Assembly: GCF_010667685.1 (NCBI RefSeq) | Contig: NZ_WHZW01000023.1 | Span: 1-47,149, forward strand | DNA: 47,149 nt | Direction: 5' to 3' | Source: Bifidobacterium aerophilum | GTDB taxonomy: Bacteria; Actinomycetota; Actinomycetes; Actinomycetales; Bifidobacteriaceae | Part shown: one piece after another, positions 1 through 8,334 of the stretch | Layout of the letters: each line of letters begins with the position of its first letter | How positions within the stretch are numbered: the first letter of the stretch is position 1 | Translations under genes and position numbers: made by a program | The notes under the pieces: model-generated | Database searches by the model: none | Seen by the model: only the letters and a program-made list of their open reading frames with translations | What the model was told of the DNA's origin: nothing

Positions 1-2
1 AG

Positions 3-65
3 ACCTACCTCTCCGATGTTCACCTCGCGCTCATCGCCATCCACCTCAAACGACCCTTAGAGTAA
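3..65 (+). CDS. C-terminal end of a truncated gene
   Basis: The third frame from the left edge stays open to a TAA and encodes about 20 residues ending LKRPLE. Third codon positions are mostly C or G, as in the real genes of this window, while the other two frames read as poor codons. The 5' part lies outside the window. The product is not recognisable from this stub; only the reading frame is claimed. Confidence 0.35.
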   Translation, partial: TYLSDVHLALIAIHLKRPLE

Positions 66-90
66 ACACACCCTAGTGTAACGCAGAATA

Positions 91-153
91 TGCAAACTTA
101 TACATTCGGCGTGTCGAACCGGTTTTAGGCTGATTTTCAGGCGTTTGCAGCGG
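91..153. promoter_or_regulatory. Orphan operator cluster resembling the SBP1 upstream region
   Basis: The stretch contains TGCAAACTTATACAT, then a TCGAACCGGTTTT site (114-126), then CTGATTTTCAGGCGTTTGCAGCGG. The first and last pieces recur almost unchanged at 4781-4820 upstream of the first binding-protein gene, without the central segment. No gene starts directly next to it: the partial gene ends at 65 and the ATPase begins at 383 behind its own repeats. It may be a leftover control region of a lost binding-protein gene. Confidence 0.45.
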
Positions 154-249
154 GCCGTGGCGAGTGCTAACACCCAACATTTACACACACCCCGCCGACC
201 CGCCTGCAAACCTTTACATCATCGGTATCGCATCCACTTGCGGCGCCCC

Positions 250-364
250 GGCGTAAAACCGGTAACGGCCCCGGCGTAAAAACGATGATGAGATGGGCGT
301 AAAACCGGTAATGACATGGGCGTAAAATCGATGATGAAATTGGCGTAAAACCGGTAATGGCTTC
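250..364. repeat. Five 23-bp direct repeats upstream of a DUF4143 ATPase
   Basis: The core GGCGTAAAA recurs at 250, 273, 296, 319 and 342, an exact 23-bp period. Units alternate between two tails, one with CCGGTAA (units 1, 3, 5) and one with CGATGAT (units 2, 4), giving a 46-bp higher-order period. The array ends about 20 bases before the ATPase start codon. A 23-bp step is close to two helical turns, so bound proteins would lie roughly on one face. Likely an operator array or a slippage-prone repeat; function unknown. Confidence 0.8.
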
Positions 365-382
365 ACAACGACAGGAACGATC

Positions 383-1711
383 ATGGCTGCATCATCTGAA
401 ACGACGACAAAGGCACAGCAGGCACCCACGCTTACGCCGTCCGAGTATCGACCCCGAATCGTGGACAGCAGACTTGACACGCTGCTGCATGCCTTCGGCG
501 CCGTCGAGATCGTCGGACCGAAATGGTGTGGCAAAACATGGACGGCTCTTTCACGAGCACGAAGCGCAGACCGTCTTGACGATCCGGCCACTTTCGCCGC
601 GGCGCAAACCGATCCATCCCTGGTACTGATGGGTGCCGAACCTCATCTGGTCGACGAATGGCAGGATGTTCCTACGATCTGGGATGCCTCCCGACGGCAT
701 GTGGACGATAATGCGAACAGGAAAGGCCAGCTGATCCTGACGGGATCGGCCATTCCCAAAGATCACACATCGATACACCACAGCGGAACCGGACGAATCG
801 CACGACTGCGCATGTGGCCCATGAGCTTGGCCGAATCCGGAGATTCCACGGCGACGACCAGTCTTTCCGCATTGTTCAACGGCGATTTTGCACCAAGCGA
901 GCGCCTTACCGACATCCCCGATATTGCCCGCTGGTGCTGTCGAGGCGGATGGCCAGCCAATTTAGGATTGGACGATGAGTTCGCCTTGGAAACTCCCGGA
1001 GAATATATCGCAAGTGTACTTGATATCAGCGTTCCACATTCCGGCAAGAATCCCGAAATCGCGCGATCCCTATTGAAGGCACTGGCGATCAACATATCCC
1101 AGGCTCCCCGATACAGCGTCCTCGCCGAGGATATGGCTTACGGAGACGAGCATCGCAAGCCGACCGAGCAGACGATCAAGAGCTATCTCGAAGTGCTGAA
1201 AAGCTTGTATCTCATCACAGATCTTGACGGATGGGAACCGCCGCTGCGCTCCAAAAGCCGCGTGCGCACAAAGCCCAAGCGCTACTTCGTCGACCCATCC
1301 TTGCCTGCAGCCGTGCTGGGAGCATCTCCGCAAAGTCTGGTGCGAGACACACAGACTCTCGGAGACCTGTTTGAGACCCTATGTCTGCGGGACCTTCACA
1401 CCTATGTATCCGCCATGCCGGGAGCGTCCAACAGGCTCTCCTACTACCGGGATGAGAAAGGCCTCGAAGTCGACGTCATCATCGAACTATCCGACGGACG
1501 ATGGGGTGCCATCGAGATCAAACTCAGCGATCTGAAGGTCACCGACGACAACGCCGGCAAGCTTCTGGCATTCCGAGACAAAATCTGCGGCAACCCGAAA
1601 GCTCAGGTCCGCGAGCCGGAATTCATGATGTTCCTCGTCGGCCGCGGGTCCAAGGCGTATCGCCGCAGCGACGGCATCCTCGTCGTTCCCATCGCCACGC
1701 TTGGCGCGTGA
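383..1711 (+). CDS. AAA-type ATPase with C-terminal DUF4143 domain
   Basis: A 442-residue protein of the ATPase/DUF4143 family, cytoplasmic, with no established biological role. The P-loop GPKWCGKT is at residues 45-52. A Walker B-like acidic segment follows (LVDEWQDV, about 89-96), then a sensor-like ILTGSA (about 114-120). The C-terminal part carries a PD-(D/E)XK-like pattern, D364 in EVDVI and EIK at 378-380, as is usual for DUF4143. The start has AGGA six bases upstream. It appears to be a single-gene unit preceded by a 23-bp repeat array. A second, diverged member lies at 18397. Some relatives are discussed as accessory or defence-like genes, but nothing in the neighbourhood decides the function. 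Confidence 0.85.
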   Translation: MAASSETTTKAQQAPTLTPSEYRPRIVDSRLDTLLHAFGAVEIVGPKWCGKTWTALSRARSADRLDDPATFAAAQTDPSLVLMGAEPHLVDEWQDVPTIWDASRRHVDDNANRKGQLILTGSAIPKDHTSIHHSGTGRIARLRMWPMSLAESGDSTATTSLSALFNGDFAPSERLTDIPDIARWCCRGGWPANLGLDDEFALETPGEYIASVLDISVPHSGKNPEIARSLLKALAINISQAPRYSVLAEDMAYGDEHRKPTEQTIKSYLEVLKSLYLITDLDGWEPPLRSKSRVRTKPKRYFVDPSLPAAVLGASPQSLVRDTQTLGDLFETLCLRDLHTYVSAMPGASNRLSYYRDEKGLEVDVIIELSDGRWGAIEIKLSDLKVTDDNAGKLLAFRDKICGNPKAQVREPEFMMFLVGRGSKAYRRSDGILVVPIATLGA

Positions 1712-1783
1712 CCGATATACCCCAGCGGCACGGCTGTAGACTAGGCGGAGAGCCGACCCACCTCATCAACCCGGGAGCACCAT

Positions 1784-2893
1784 ATGGAAGCACGAATCGC
1801 ACAGGTGGCAGTCAAGGCCGGAGTGTCCATCGCCACGGTGTCTCGCGCATTCGCCAAACCGGACATGGTCTCCCCCAAAACCCGCAAACGCGTCTATGCG
1901 GCCGCCGAGGCGCTGAACTACTCGATATCGAGATCGGCCACGGCCATGAAAACCGGGCATTCGTTCCGCATCGCGCTATTGATCAGCGAGGATATTGCCA
2001 CCTGGTTCAACGCAAACGTGTTCTCCGGACTCAACGCCGTACTCGCGCCGGCCGGCTACGACATCGTCATTTATCAGATCGAGAACCCACAGGAACGTCA
2101 CGACTTCTTCTCGACGCTGCCGGTGCGGCGCAACGCGGATGCGGTCATCGTCTCGTCATTCGCCATCGAAACTGACGAAACGCAACGTCTGCGCAGCGTC
2201 CATGTACCGATCATCGGCATCAATCCGCCGGAGCCGAAAGCCTGCGATGCTTCGGTAGGCATCGACGACAGGGCCGGCATGCGTCGCATGACCGAGTATC
2301 TAATCTCGCTCGGACACACCGATATCGCCTACATCAGCCCGATCATCACGACCAAGCTTTCCCACAGCGCCGAGCTGAGAGCTCTCGGATTCCAGGATGC
2401 GTGCAATGCCGCAAACTCAGCGTCTTCCGCAGATGCAATTATCCCCGTCGACCCGCATGACAATGATCAAGGACCTAGCCTTCCGATCAGAGCTCGTGAA
2501 CTGCTGTTCGATGAACACGCTCCGCACCCGATGGAACAGCTCGCGGATCGCATCGTCCAGCTCGGAGATGATATGCCGACCGCATTGTGCTGCTACGCCG
2601 ACATGTGCGCTTTGCCTCTTGCTTTCGCCCTGCAGCGACGAGGTGTCGCAGTACCCGGTCGTATCTCGCTCTCCGGATTCGATGATGCGGCATACTCCGA
2701 GCAATACGGCCTGACGACGATGCATCAGGATCCGCGATCACTCGGTCAGGCGGCCGCCCGCATCACACTCAACTTGATCAACGAACAGGATGAGGCGACG
2801 CCCGAGAACGAAGCCGCCCCTATCGATCTGCACGAACTCGTGGAACTGCGTCTGATGCCTCGCGCAACGACCGGGACCCCCGCTTCCCGATAG
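1784..2893 (+). CDS. LacI family transcriptional regulator (paralogue 1)
   Basis: A 369-residue LacI/GalR repressor. The N-terminal helix-turn-helix (VAVKAGVSIATVSRAFAKPD, about residues 6-25) is followed by the hinge helix and a periplasmic-binding-protein-like effector domain of two lobes, with a DVWF/TWFN-type segment shared with the regulators at 14473 and 31167. Those three form a paralogous group (shared LPVRRNADAV-type motif). GGGAG six bases before the ATG supports the start. It probably senses an oligosaccharide and controls nearby transport genes such as the convergent binding-protein gene at 3348-4715; the ligand is not predictable. Confidence 0.92.
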   Translation: MEARIAQVAVKAGVSIATVSRAFAKPDMVSPKTRKRVYAAAEALNYSISRSATAMKTGHSFRIALLISEDIATWFNANVFSGLNAVLAPAGYDIVIYQIENPQERHDFFSTLPVRRNADAVIVSSFAIETDETQRLRSVHVPIIGINPPEPKACDASVGIDDRAGMRRMTEYLISLGHTDIAYISPIITTKLSHSAELRALGFQDACNAANSASSADAIIPVDPHDNDQGPSLPIRARELLFDEHAPHPMEQLADRIVQLGDDMPTALCCYADMCALPLAFALQRRGVAVPGRISLSGFDDAAYSEQYGLTTMHQDPRSLGQAAARITLNLINEQDEATPENEAAPIDLHELVELRLMPRATTGTPASR

Positions 2894-2907
2894 CCGGATG
2901 ATCCGCA

Positions 2908-3222
2908 TTGTCCCGGTAACGAGTTCAGTCGGAATATCAGTTACCGGGACAAGATTTCGTGCCACGGTAAAGCGATATTGACGAAAAATCGCTACCGTGG
3001 CACGCAGCCCGTGAAGAACTTTGACACACCTTATGCGACATCGTTGGAATTGCAACGATTCTCAAGACTCGCGCCTTGCCACGGTATGAACGGCAATCGA
3101 TGCACACTCCTACTGTGGCAAATCCTGTGCCACAGTAATGGCATTTCGACGAATTTGCGATACCGTGGCACGTTTTCTTGCCCCGGTAAACGACTTCAAC
3201 AACAAATCCACAACCGGGGCAA
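2908..3222. repeat. Hairpin-array repeat, copy 1
   Basis: Noncoding array of five consecutive inverted repeats with 10-13 bp stems and loops of about 20 nt: 2908-2920/2940-2952 (TTGTCCCGGTAAC and its complement), 2959/3004, 3075/3122, 3127/3171 and 3178/3222. Stem cores are variants of GCCACGGTA/TACCGTGGC or CCCGGTA/TACCGGG. Between the second and third hairpins lies ATCGTTG-GAATT-GCAACGAT (3040-3059). A diverged copy in the same orientation is at 10846-11107. Small ORFs across it merely read the repeats. It may fold as RNA or bind protein; origin unknown. Confidence 0.85.
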
Positions 3223-3243
3223 CCTCTCGCCACCGTACAACGG

Positions 3244-3271
3244 AAAAGGCGGCCGGATCACCCCGGCCGCC
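3244..3271 (-). terminator. Rho-independent terminator of the first binding-protein gene
   Basis: GGCGGCCGG pairs with CCGGCCGCC around a short loop. On the minus strand the stem is followed by TTTT. It lies about 75 bases past the stop codon of the minus-strand binding-protein gene. Confidence 0.65.
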
Positions 3272-3347
3272 CCATCAGTCACCAGATAAACAGGCTCTCA
3301 TCGCAGGTCACACCCCGGACGAGGCGCACCTGTTCTCAGGCATCCCG

Positions 3348-4715
3348 TCACCAAGTGAATTCGGTCTGCTGCGGCAGCATGCCCTGCGACTGCTCGCTGG
3401 CCGCCCACTCATCGGCCCAGCCATCGACGATCGCACTCTTCACGCCGCTCCATTCGCCGGTGCCCTGCGCGTATTCGAGCAACGCGTCGGCGATGCCGTT
3501 CTGCCAGTTCTGGTCGGGAACATCCACGCTGCGCATGTACTTCTTGCCCTTATCCTCCCAGCTCTTGGCCGCAGCCACAAGCGGATTGTCGGGCTGATCG
3601 TCATCGCCGAAAGTGGTGAACGGCACCGCGAAGCCCATCTCCTTGGACATGATTTCCTTGCCCTTGTCGGAGGTGACCATCCACTTGATGAAATCAAGCG
3701 AAGCCTGCTGGTCCGCCTTGCTGGCGTTCTTGTTGATGCCCCATGTGGCCTCGTATACGGTGGATGGACCGTAGTCCTCCTCACCATCGATGCCCATCCA
3801 GTACGGCAGCATGCCGAGATCCTCGTCGGCCACCTCGTTGTCCTTGATCTGCGAGTAGGCCCACACGCCGTTCGGATAGAACGCGACGTCGCCCAACGCA
3901 AACTCGGAGGTGCAGTCCTCGTAGTTCTTGGAACCAAGCAGGCTGGCTTCGGTCGGAGAGTTGTTCATTTCGAGGTCGAACAGATCCTTGTAGTTGTCGA
4001 GGTACGTGCCCTCGATCTTCTTCATGAACGTCGTGTTGTTGTCACGGTACTCGAAAAAGATCGGCGGACGGGTCATGTGCGCGGAGAACCGATAGGTGTC
4101 GGACGATTCGAGACCGGGAGTGGCGAACGCCGCCTGGATGCCGAGGTCATCCTTGTGCTTCTGCATGTCCTCGACCACCTGCTTGAGCACGTCGTAGCTG
4201 GTGATGTCGTCGGCGGACTTGATGACCGCGTAGCTCTTCTTGGCGTACTCGTTAACGATCTTCTTGTTGTAGATGATGCCGTAGTACTCGACTGCGTACG
4301 GAATGGTGTACGAGTCGTCACCGATCTTCTGCGAGTTGGCCTTGGCGTCATCGTTGAGCAGCTTGTAGACTTCGCTGTCCTGAATCGGCGCGAGGTACTT
4401 CTTGTAACGGGCGAATGTCGCATAGCCGGCGGTGCTGAATACGGTCGGCGCATTGTCTTTGGCCAGCTCGGACAACAACGTGGTGTCATAGGTGCCGGAC
4501 GACGCGGTCTGCACATCGACCTGAACGCCGGTCTCCGCGGAATATTCGTCGGCCAGCTCTTGCAACTGATCGACGACTTCCGGCTTGCTGTTGAGCATGT
4601 AGACCTTGCCTTCGCCGCCCGATGAACCGTTTGATGCACTGCCGCAAGCCGCCAATGCGCCAATACCCAGTGCGATCGCGGAGGCGGAGGCGATGATCTT
4701 CTTCACCGATGTCAT
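3348..4715 (-). CDS. ABC transporter sugar-binding lipoprotein (SBP1)
   Basis: A 455-residue extracellular solute-binding protein, family 1 (MalE-like). The N-terminus has lysines, a hydrophobic stretch and a lipobox LAAC with the lipidated Cys at 24, so the mature protein is anchored outside the membrane. An in-frame upstream ATG exists, but AGGAAAGGAACTCAG directly precedes this one. The mature protein begins with KVYMLNSKPEVVDQL, the signature of the six-member paralogous group in this window (others at 19708, 25060, 32394, 35547, 44415). It is divergent from the permease pair at 4956-6865 and convergent with the LacI gene at 1784. The sugar bound is not predictable; a gluco- or manno-oligosaccharide is plausible from context. 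Confidence 0.93.
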   Translation of the reverse strand: MTSVKKIIASASAIALGIGALAACGSASNGSSGGEGKVYMLNSKPEVVDQLQELADEYSAETGVQVDVQTASSGTYDTTLLSELAKDNAPTVFSTAGYATFARYKKYLAPIQDSEVYKLLNDDAKANSQKIGDDSYTIPYAVEYYGIIYNKKIVNEYAKKSYAVIKSADDITSYDVLKQVVEDMQKHKDDLGIQAAFATPGLESSDTYRFSAHMTRPPIFFEYRDNNTTFMKKIEGTYLDNYKDLFDLEMNNSPTEASLLGSKNYEDCTSEFALGDVAFYPNGVWAYSQIKDNEVADEDLGMLPYWMGIDGEEDYGPSTVYEATWGINKNASKADQQASLDFIKWMVTSDKGKEIMSKEMGFAVPFTTFGDDDQPDNPLVAAAKSWEDKGKKYMRSVDVPDQNWQNGIADALLEYAQGTGEWSGVKSAIVDGWADEWAASEQSQGMLPQQTEFTW

Positions 4716-4780
4716 CTGAGTTCCTTTCCTGTTGTGCGACATCCGTGTCGTACGTCCAACATCAGGATAGCACAGTTTTT

Positions 4781-4825
4781 TGCAAACTTATACATACTGA
4801 TTTTCCAGCGTTTAAAGCGGTTCGA
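4781..4825 (-). promoter_or_regulatory. Operator-like region upstream of SBP1
   Basis: TGCAAACTTATACAT followed by CTGATTTTCCAGCGTTTAAAGCGG, nearly repeated at 91-153. On the minus strand a TATCCT hexamer (4764-4769) could be the -10 of SBP1, which would place the TGCAAAC element over the -35 zone, as expected for a LacI-type repressor site. Confidence 0.5.
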
Positions 4826-4894
4826 TATTGCCGCAGACAAGACGGGTTCTCCTCCCATCCGACACGCCTTATTGTGTATACTTAATATTTAGAT

Positions 4895-4923
4895 TTGATA
4901 TATATTTATTTTGAATATATACT
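4895..4923 (+). promoter_or_regulatory. Sigma70-type promoter of the GH76 transport operon
   Basis: TTGATA (4895-4900), a 17-bp spacer and TATACT (4918-4923) lie 32 bases before the permease start. The spacer and -10 contain TTTTGAATATATACTCAATA, which resembles the centre of the inverted repeat in front of the GntR gene (10689-10714). This suggests that GntR controls this operon. Confidence 0.7.
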
Positions 4924-4955
4924 CAATACAGCAATGATGCGGAATGGAGATCAAT

Positions 4956-5957
4956 ATGACGGCAATCAATGAGGAAGGTCCCGACAAAGACCTCCCAACG
5001 AAACGACGTCCATTGGTGACGCCAAAAACGCACCACGGACCGGCAAGCGCAACAATGCCGTCGTCCCGAATCGGATATAGCGGATGCAACGGACTGCTGA
5101 AGCATCAACGGCGAGCAGCATGGCTGTTTCTCGCCGTTCCCGGCCTGTTCTTCATCGTGTTCACGGCCGTTCCGTTCGTCGTCGCGCTGGCCGTCAGCCT
5201 GACTGATTATTCGATCGTCGAGGCTCCAAAATGGCTCGGGCTGCAGAACTACGCGGAAATCGTGCATGATCCGTATTTCTGGACTGCGATCAGGAACACG
5301 GTCTACTACACCGCACTGTTCGTACCGCTGGGTCTGATCGTCTCCTTGGGCACCGCGCTGCTGCTCAACCGCAACACAGCTGTGGCCAAAGTATTCCGCA
5401 CGTTCTTCTACATTCCGGTCGTCTCCTCCTCGGTGGCGACGGCGACAATCTGGTACTGGGTGCTCAATCCGCAGAAGGGTCTGCTGAATGCCGTGCTCGG
5501 CTGGTTCGGCATCCACGGCCCCGCATGGCTGTATGACTCGCACTGGGCGATGATCGCCATCGTCATCATGAACGTATGGGCCGGGTTCGGCACCAACATG
5601 ATCATCTTCCTTGGCGGCCTGCAAGGGGTACCCAACAATCTGCGCGAAGCCGCCCGGCTCGACGGCGCGAATGCATTCCAGATCTTCTGGCATGTGGTCG
5701 TCCCGAGCATCAGCCCGACGCTGTTCCTTGTCACGACGCAACTGATCATCGGCGCGTTCCAAGTGTTCGATCAGGCATACATCCTCACCAAGGGCGGTCC
5801 GGGCAACTCCACCGTCACCATCGTCTACTACATCTACGACCGCGGCTTCGGCGCACTGCGCATGGGATACGCGTCGGCGTTGTCGTTCGTCCTGTTCGCG
5901 ATCATCTTCGTGTTCTCGCTGATCAACATGCGCATCACCAATAGGGAGGCCTCATGA
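4956..5957 (+). CDS. ABC sugar transporter permease, MalF/MsmF type
   Basis: A 333-residue inner-membrane permease with six or so hydrophobic segments; the first follows a polar N-terminal tail of about 55 residues. The cytoplasmic EAA loop reads EAARLDGANAFQIFWHVVVP, the docking site for the ATPase. An in-frame ATG lies 12 bases upstream, but GGAGA is better spaced for this one. It is the first gene of an operon with a second permease (4-base overlap), a binding protein and a GH76 enzyme. No ATPase gene is present; bifidobacterial CUT1 transporters commonly share an MsmK-like ATPase from elsewhere. The proposed cargo is alpha-mannan-derived oligosaccharide, inferred from the GH76 gene. Confidence 0.92.
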   Translation: MTAINEEGPDKDLPTKRRPLVTPKTHHGPASATMPSSRIGYSGCNGLLKHQRRAAWLFLAVPGLFFIVFTAVPFVVALAVSLTDYSIVEAPKWLGLQNYAEIVHDPYFWTAIRNTVYYTALFVPLGLIVSLGTALLLNRNTAVAKVFRTFFYIPVVSSSVATATIWYWVLNPQKGLLNAVLGWFGIHGPAWLYDSHWAMIAIVIMNVWAGFGTNMIIFLGGLQGVPNNLREAARLDGANAFQIFWHVVVPSISPTLFLVTTQLIIGAFQVFDQAYILTKGGPGNSTVTIVYYIYDRGFGALRMGYASALSFVLFAIIFVFSLINMRITNREAS

Positions 5958-6865
5958 ACGAGCACTACATTGCCGTTGCCGGCGCGCGGCCTGGCACCAA
6001 CACGGTACGTCACACCGTCGGCGTCGTCCTCTGGTGGATCGCGGCATGTCTGATCAGCGTCATGACTGTGGCGCCGCTGCTGTGGACGCTGGCCACTTCA
6101 TTCAAGCCGGCGGGCGAGATCCTGCGCAATGCGTTGTCGTTCATCCCACAATCCCCCACGTTCTCCAACTACGTGCAGGCGTTTACCACGGTTCCGTTCG
6201 CACGGTACTTCGTGAACACGCTGATCGTCGCGTTCGGCGGCGTTGTCTGCAACCTGTTCCTCGGATCCATGGCAGGCTATGCGCTGGCCAAACTGGAATT
6301 CCGCGGACGGCACGCGGTGTTCATGGTGTATCTGGCCTCGATGATGATCCCGAGCATCGTCACGATGATCCCGACGTTTCTGGTCCTGCGTCACATGCCG
6401 CTCGTCGGCGGCAACGACATCACCGGCGATGGCGGCATGGGCCTGATCAACACCTACTGGGCGGTCATCCTGCCGGGCGCGGCCGGCGCGTTCGCCGTGT
6501 TCTTCATGAAGCAGTTCTTCGAATCGATTCCCGACGAGCTCGGCGAGGCGGCACGAGTCGATGGCGCAAGCGAATTCCAGATCTTCCTGCGCATCTACCT
6601 GCCGCTCGCCAGATCCGGACTGGCCGTACTCGGACTGCTCACCTTCCAATCCGGCTGGAACAACTTCCTGTGGCCGCTCATCGTGCTCAACGATCCCGAC
6701 ATGATGACCGTGCAGGTCGGACTGGCCGGTTTCACCAACAACTACAGCACCGACTACGGCCCGCTGATGGCGGGCACCGTGGTCACCATGCTTCCGGTCC
6801 TGTTGCTGTTCCTGTTCTCGCAGCGCTGGATCGTGCAAGGCATCGCGCACACGGGAGGCAAATGA
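5954..6865 (+). CDS. ABC sugar transporter permease, MalG/MsmG type
   Basis: A 303-residue membrane protein that pairs with the preceding permease. Its ATG overlaps the upstream stop (ATGA), and GGAGG lies five bases ahead, so translation is probably coupled. Hydrophobic segments are spread along the chain. The EAA loop is EAARVDGASEFQIFLRIYLP, followed by a C-terminal segment ending in QRWIVQGIAHTGGK, typical of MalG-type subunits. A gap of about 200 bases then separates it from the binding-protein gene; that gap holds an imperfect stem (GGGCGAAG/CTTCGTCCC near 6958-6980) which may lower or protect the transcript between the two. Confidence 0.92.
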   Translation: MNEHYIAVAGARPGTNTVRHTVGVVLWWIAACLISVMTVAPLLWTLATSFKPAGEILRNALSFIPQSPTFSNYVQAFTTVPFARYFVNTLIVAFGGVVCNLFLGSMAGYALAKLEFRGRHAVFMVYLASMMIPSIVTMIPTFLVLRHMPLVGGNDITGDGGMGLINTYWAVILPGAAGAFAVFFMKQFFESIPDELGEAARVDGASEFQIFLRIYLPLARSGLAVLGLLTFQSGWNNFLWPLIVLNDPDMMTVQVGLAGFTNNYSTDYGPLMAGTVVTMLPVLLLFLFSQRWIVQGIAHTGGK

Positions 6866-7065
6866 TCGAATAATTCCTTCTCACCTGGGCCGCAGACCCT
6901 CCGAAACCATAATCCCCAGAACAACGGCGTGAGTAGCACTTTCAGACGCCACGCCACGGGCGAAGCTTTGCCTTCGTCCCACCGTATTTGTCACATGCCA
7001 TGTTGACGCCGATTTCACACAAAGCAGTGCGTATGGCGCCATCAACCAAAGGAAAGGAACATATC

Positions 7066-8334
7066 ATGGCACGGAACATCAGCAAAATCATGCAGGCCAC
7101 GGCGCTGACGCTGGCCGGCGCGATGCTGTTCGCCGGATGCGGATCCGCGGACACAGCCTCGACAGGCACGAACGACGGCAAGCAGACGGTCACCATGTGG
7201 GGATCCTGGTCCGGCGACCAGATTGCCCAGATCAACCAGATGACCAAGAAATTCAACGAATCCCAGTCGAAATACGAAGTCACCTATGTGGCACAGGAAC
7301 AGGTCGAACAAAAACTGCTGACCGCCATCGCCGGCGGCCAGGTTCCCGATCTGGTGATGTGGGACCGTTATCAGACCGCGCTGTACGCGCCGAAGGGCGC
7401 GATTCAGCCGATCGACGATTTCGTCGCCAAGGACGGCGTGGATCTCGACTCGTTCTACCCGCAGGCCATCACCGAGATGAAATCCGGGGACAAGCTGTAC
7501 GGTCTGCCGCTGCTGGTCGACGTACGCTCGCTCGCCTACAACGTCGACATGTTCAACAAGGCCGGAGTCAAGCCCCCGACCACTTGGGACGAGCTATTGG
7601 AGACGGCCAAGAAACTGACGGTCAAGGACGATAGCGGCAAGCTGGTCAAGTCCGGTTTCCTGCTCAATGATCCCGGACTGTTCAACATGTGGCTGTGGCA
7701 GGCCGGCGGTGAACTCGTGTCCGACGACGGCACCAAGACCGCGTTCAACAGTCCCGAAGGCCTCGAAGTGCTCGACTTCTGGCAGAAGATCTTCGACGAG
7801 GGCATCTATACCAACGGCTTCGCCGATACGAACGACGTGTTCGCGGCCGGGGATGCGGCCATGAAACTCACCGGACCATGGGACATTCCCACCTTGGACA
7901 AGGCCGACGGACTGAACTACGCCATCGCCGAGCCTCCCGCAGGCCCCGACGGAACGAAGAGCTCCATCATGGGCGGATTCGGACTGGTGATCCCGAAGGG
8001 CGCCAAGCAGTCCGAAGGCGCCTGGGAGTTCATGAAGTGGTGGGCCACCAGCGTGGAGAACGGCGTGGACTTCGCCAAGATCTCCGGCTGGTTCCCGGCG
8101 AACCGTGATGCTGCCAACGATTCGTACTTCACCGAAAACGACAAGTACGCCGCGTTCGTCAAGACTCTTGACTACGCTCGCACCCGTCCTCTGGTCTCCG
8201 GATATTCCGATGTCGAAGGCAAGGCGCTGACGCCCGCGCTGCAGAAGTTCGTCTCCGGCGAGCTAACCGCCAAGGAGGCACTCACGGAAGCGCAGACTCA
8301 GGGCGACCAGCTGCTGGCAAAGGCGGGCGCCTGA
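7066..8334 (+). CDS. ABC transporter sugar-binding lipoprotein of the GH76 operon (SBP2)
   Basis: A 422-residue family 1 solute-binding protein. The signal peptide ends with lipobox LFAGC (Cys 25). AGGAAAGGAACATATC precedes the chosen ATG; an in-frame ATG further upstream gives a longer form without a ribosome site. The mature start, KQTVTMWGSWSGDQIAQ, is the classic MalE-like strand and differs from the other six binding proteins, so this is the only one not in the expanded paralogous group. It follows the two permeases and overlaps the GH76 start by one base, forming a complete import-and-hydrolysis operon. Oligosaccharides containing alpha-1,6-mannose are the inferred ligand. Confidence 0.93.
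   Translation: MARNISKIMQATALTLAGAMLFAGCGSADTASTGTNDGKQTVTMWGSWSGDQIAQINQMTKKFNESQSKYEVTYVAQEQVEQKLLTAIAGGQVPDLVMWDRYQTALYAPKGAIQPIDDFVAKDGVDLDSFYPQAITEMKSGDKLYGLPLLVDVRSLAYNVDMFNKAGVKPPTTWDELLETAKKLTVKDDSGKLVKSGFLLNDPGLFNMWLWQAGGELVSDDGTKTAFNSPEGLEVLDFWQKIFDEGIYTNGFADTNDVFAAGDAAMKLTGPWDIPTLDKADGLNYAIAEPPAGPDGTKSSIMGGFGLVIPKGAKQSEGAWEFMKWWATSVENGVDFAKISGWFPANRDAANDSYFTENDKYAAFVKTLDYARTRPLVSGYSDVEGKALTPALQKFVSGELTAKEALTEAQTQGDQLLAKAGA

Noticed and set aside
250..364. Possible CRISPR array
   Set aside because: The units are contiguous 23-bp direct repeats without unique spacers, and there are no cas genes.
2908..3222. Possible CRISPR or tRNA-like cluster in the hairpin array
   Set aside because: Repeat units are inverted pairs of uneven spacing, not regularly spaced direct repeats, and no cloverleaf or CCA-like end was found.
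3138..4625. Plus-strand open frame opposite SBP1
   Set aside because: Val/Leu/Gly-rich antisense translation typical of these binding-protein genes; similar antisense frames occur opposite every SBP.
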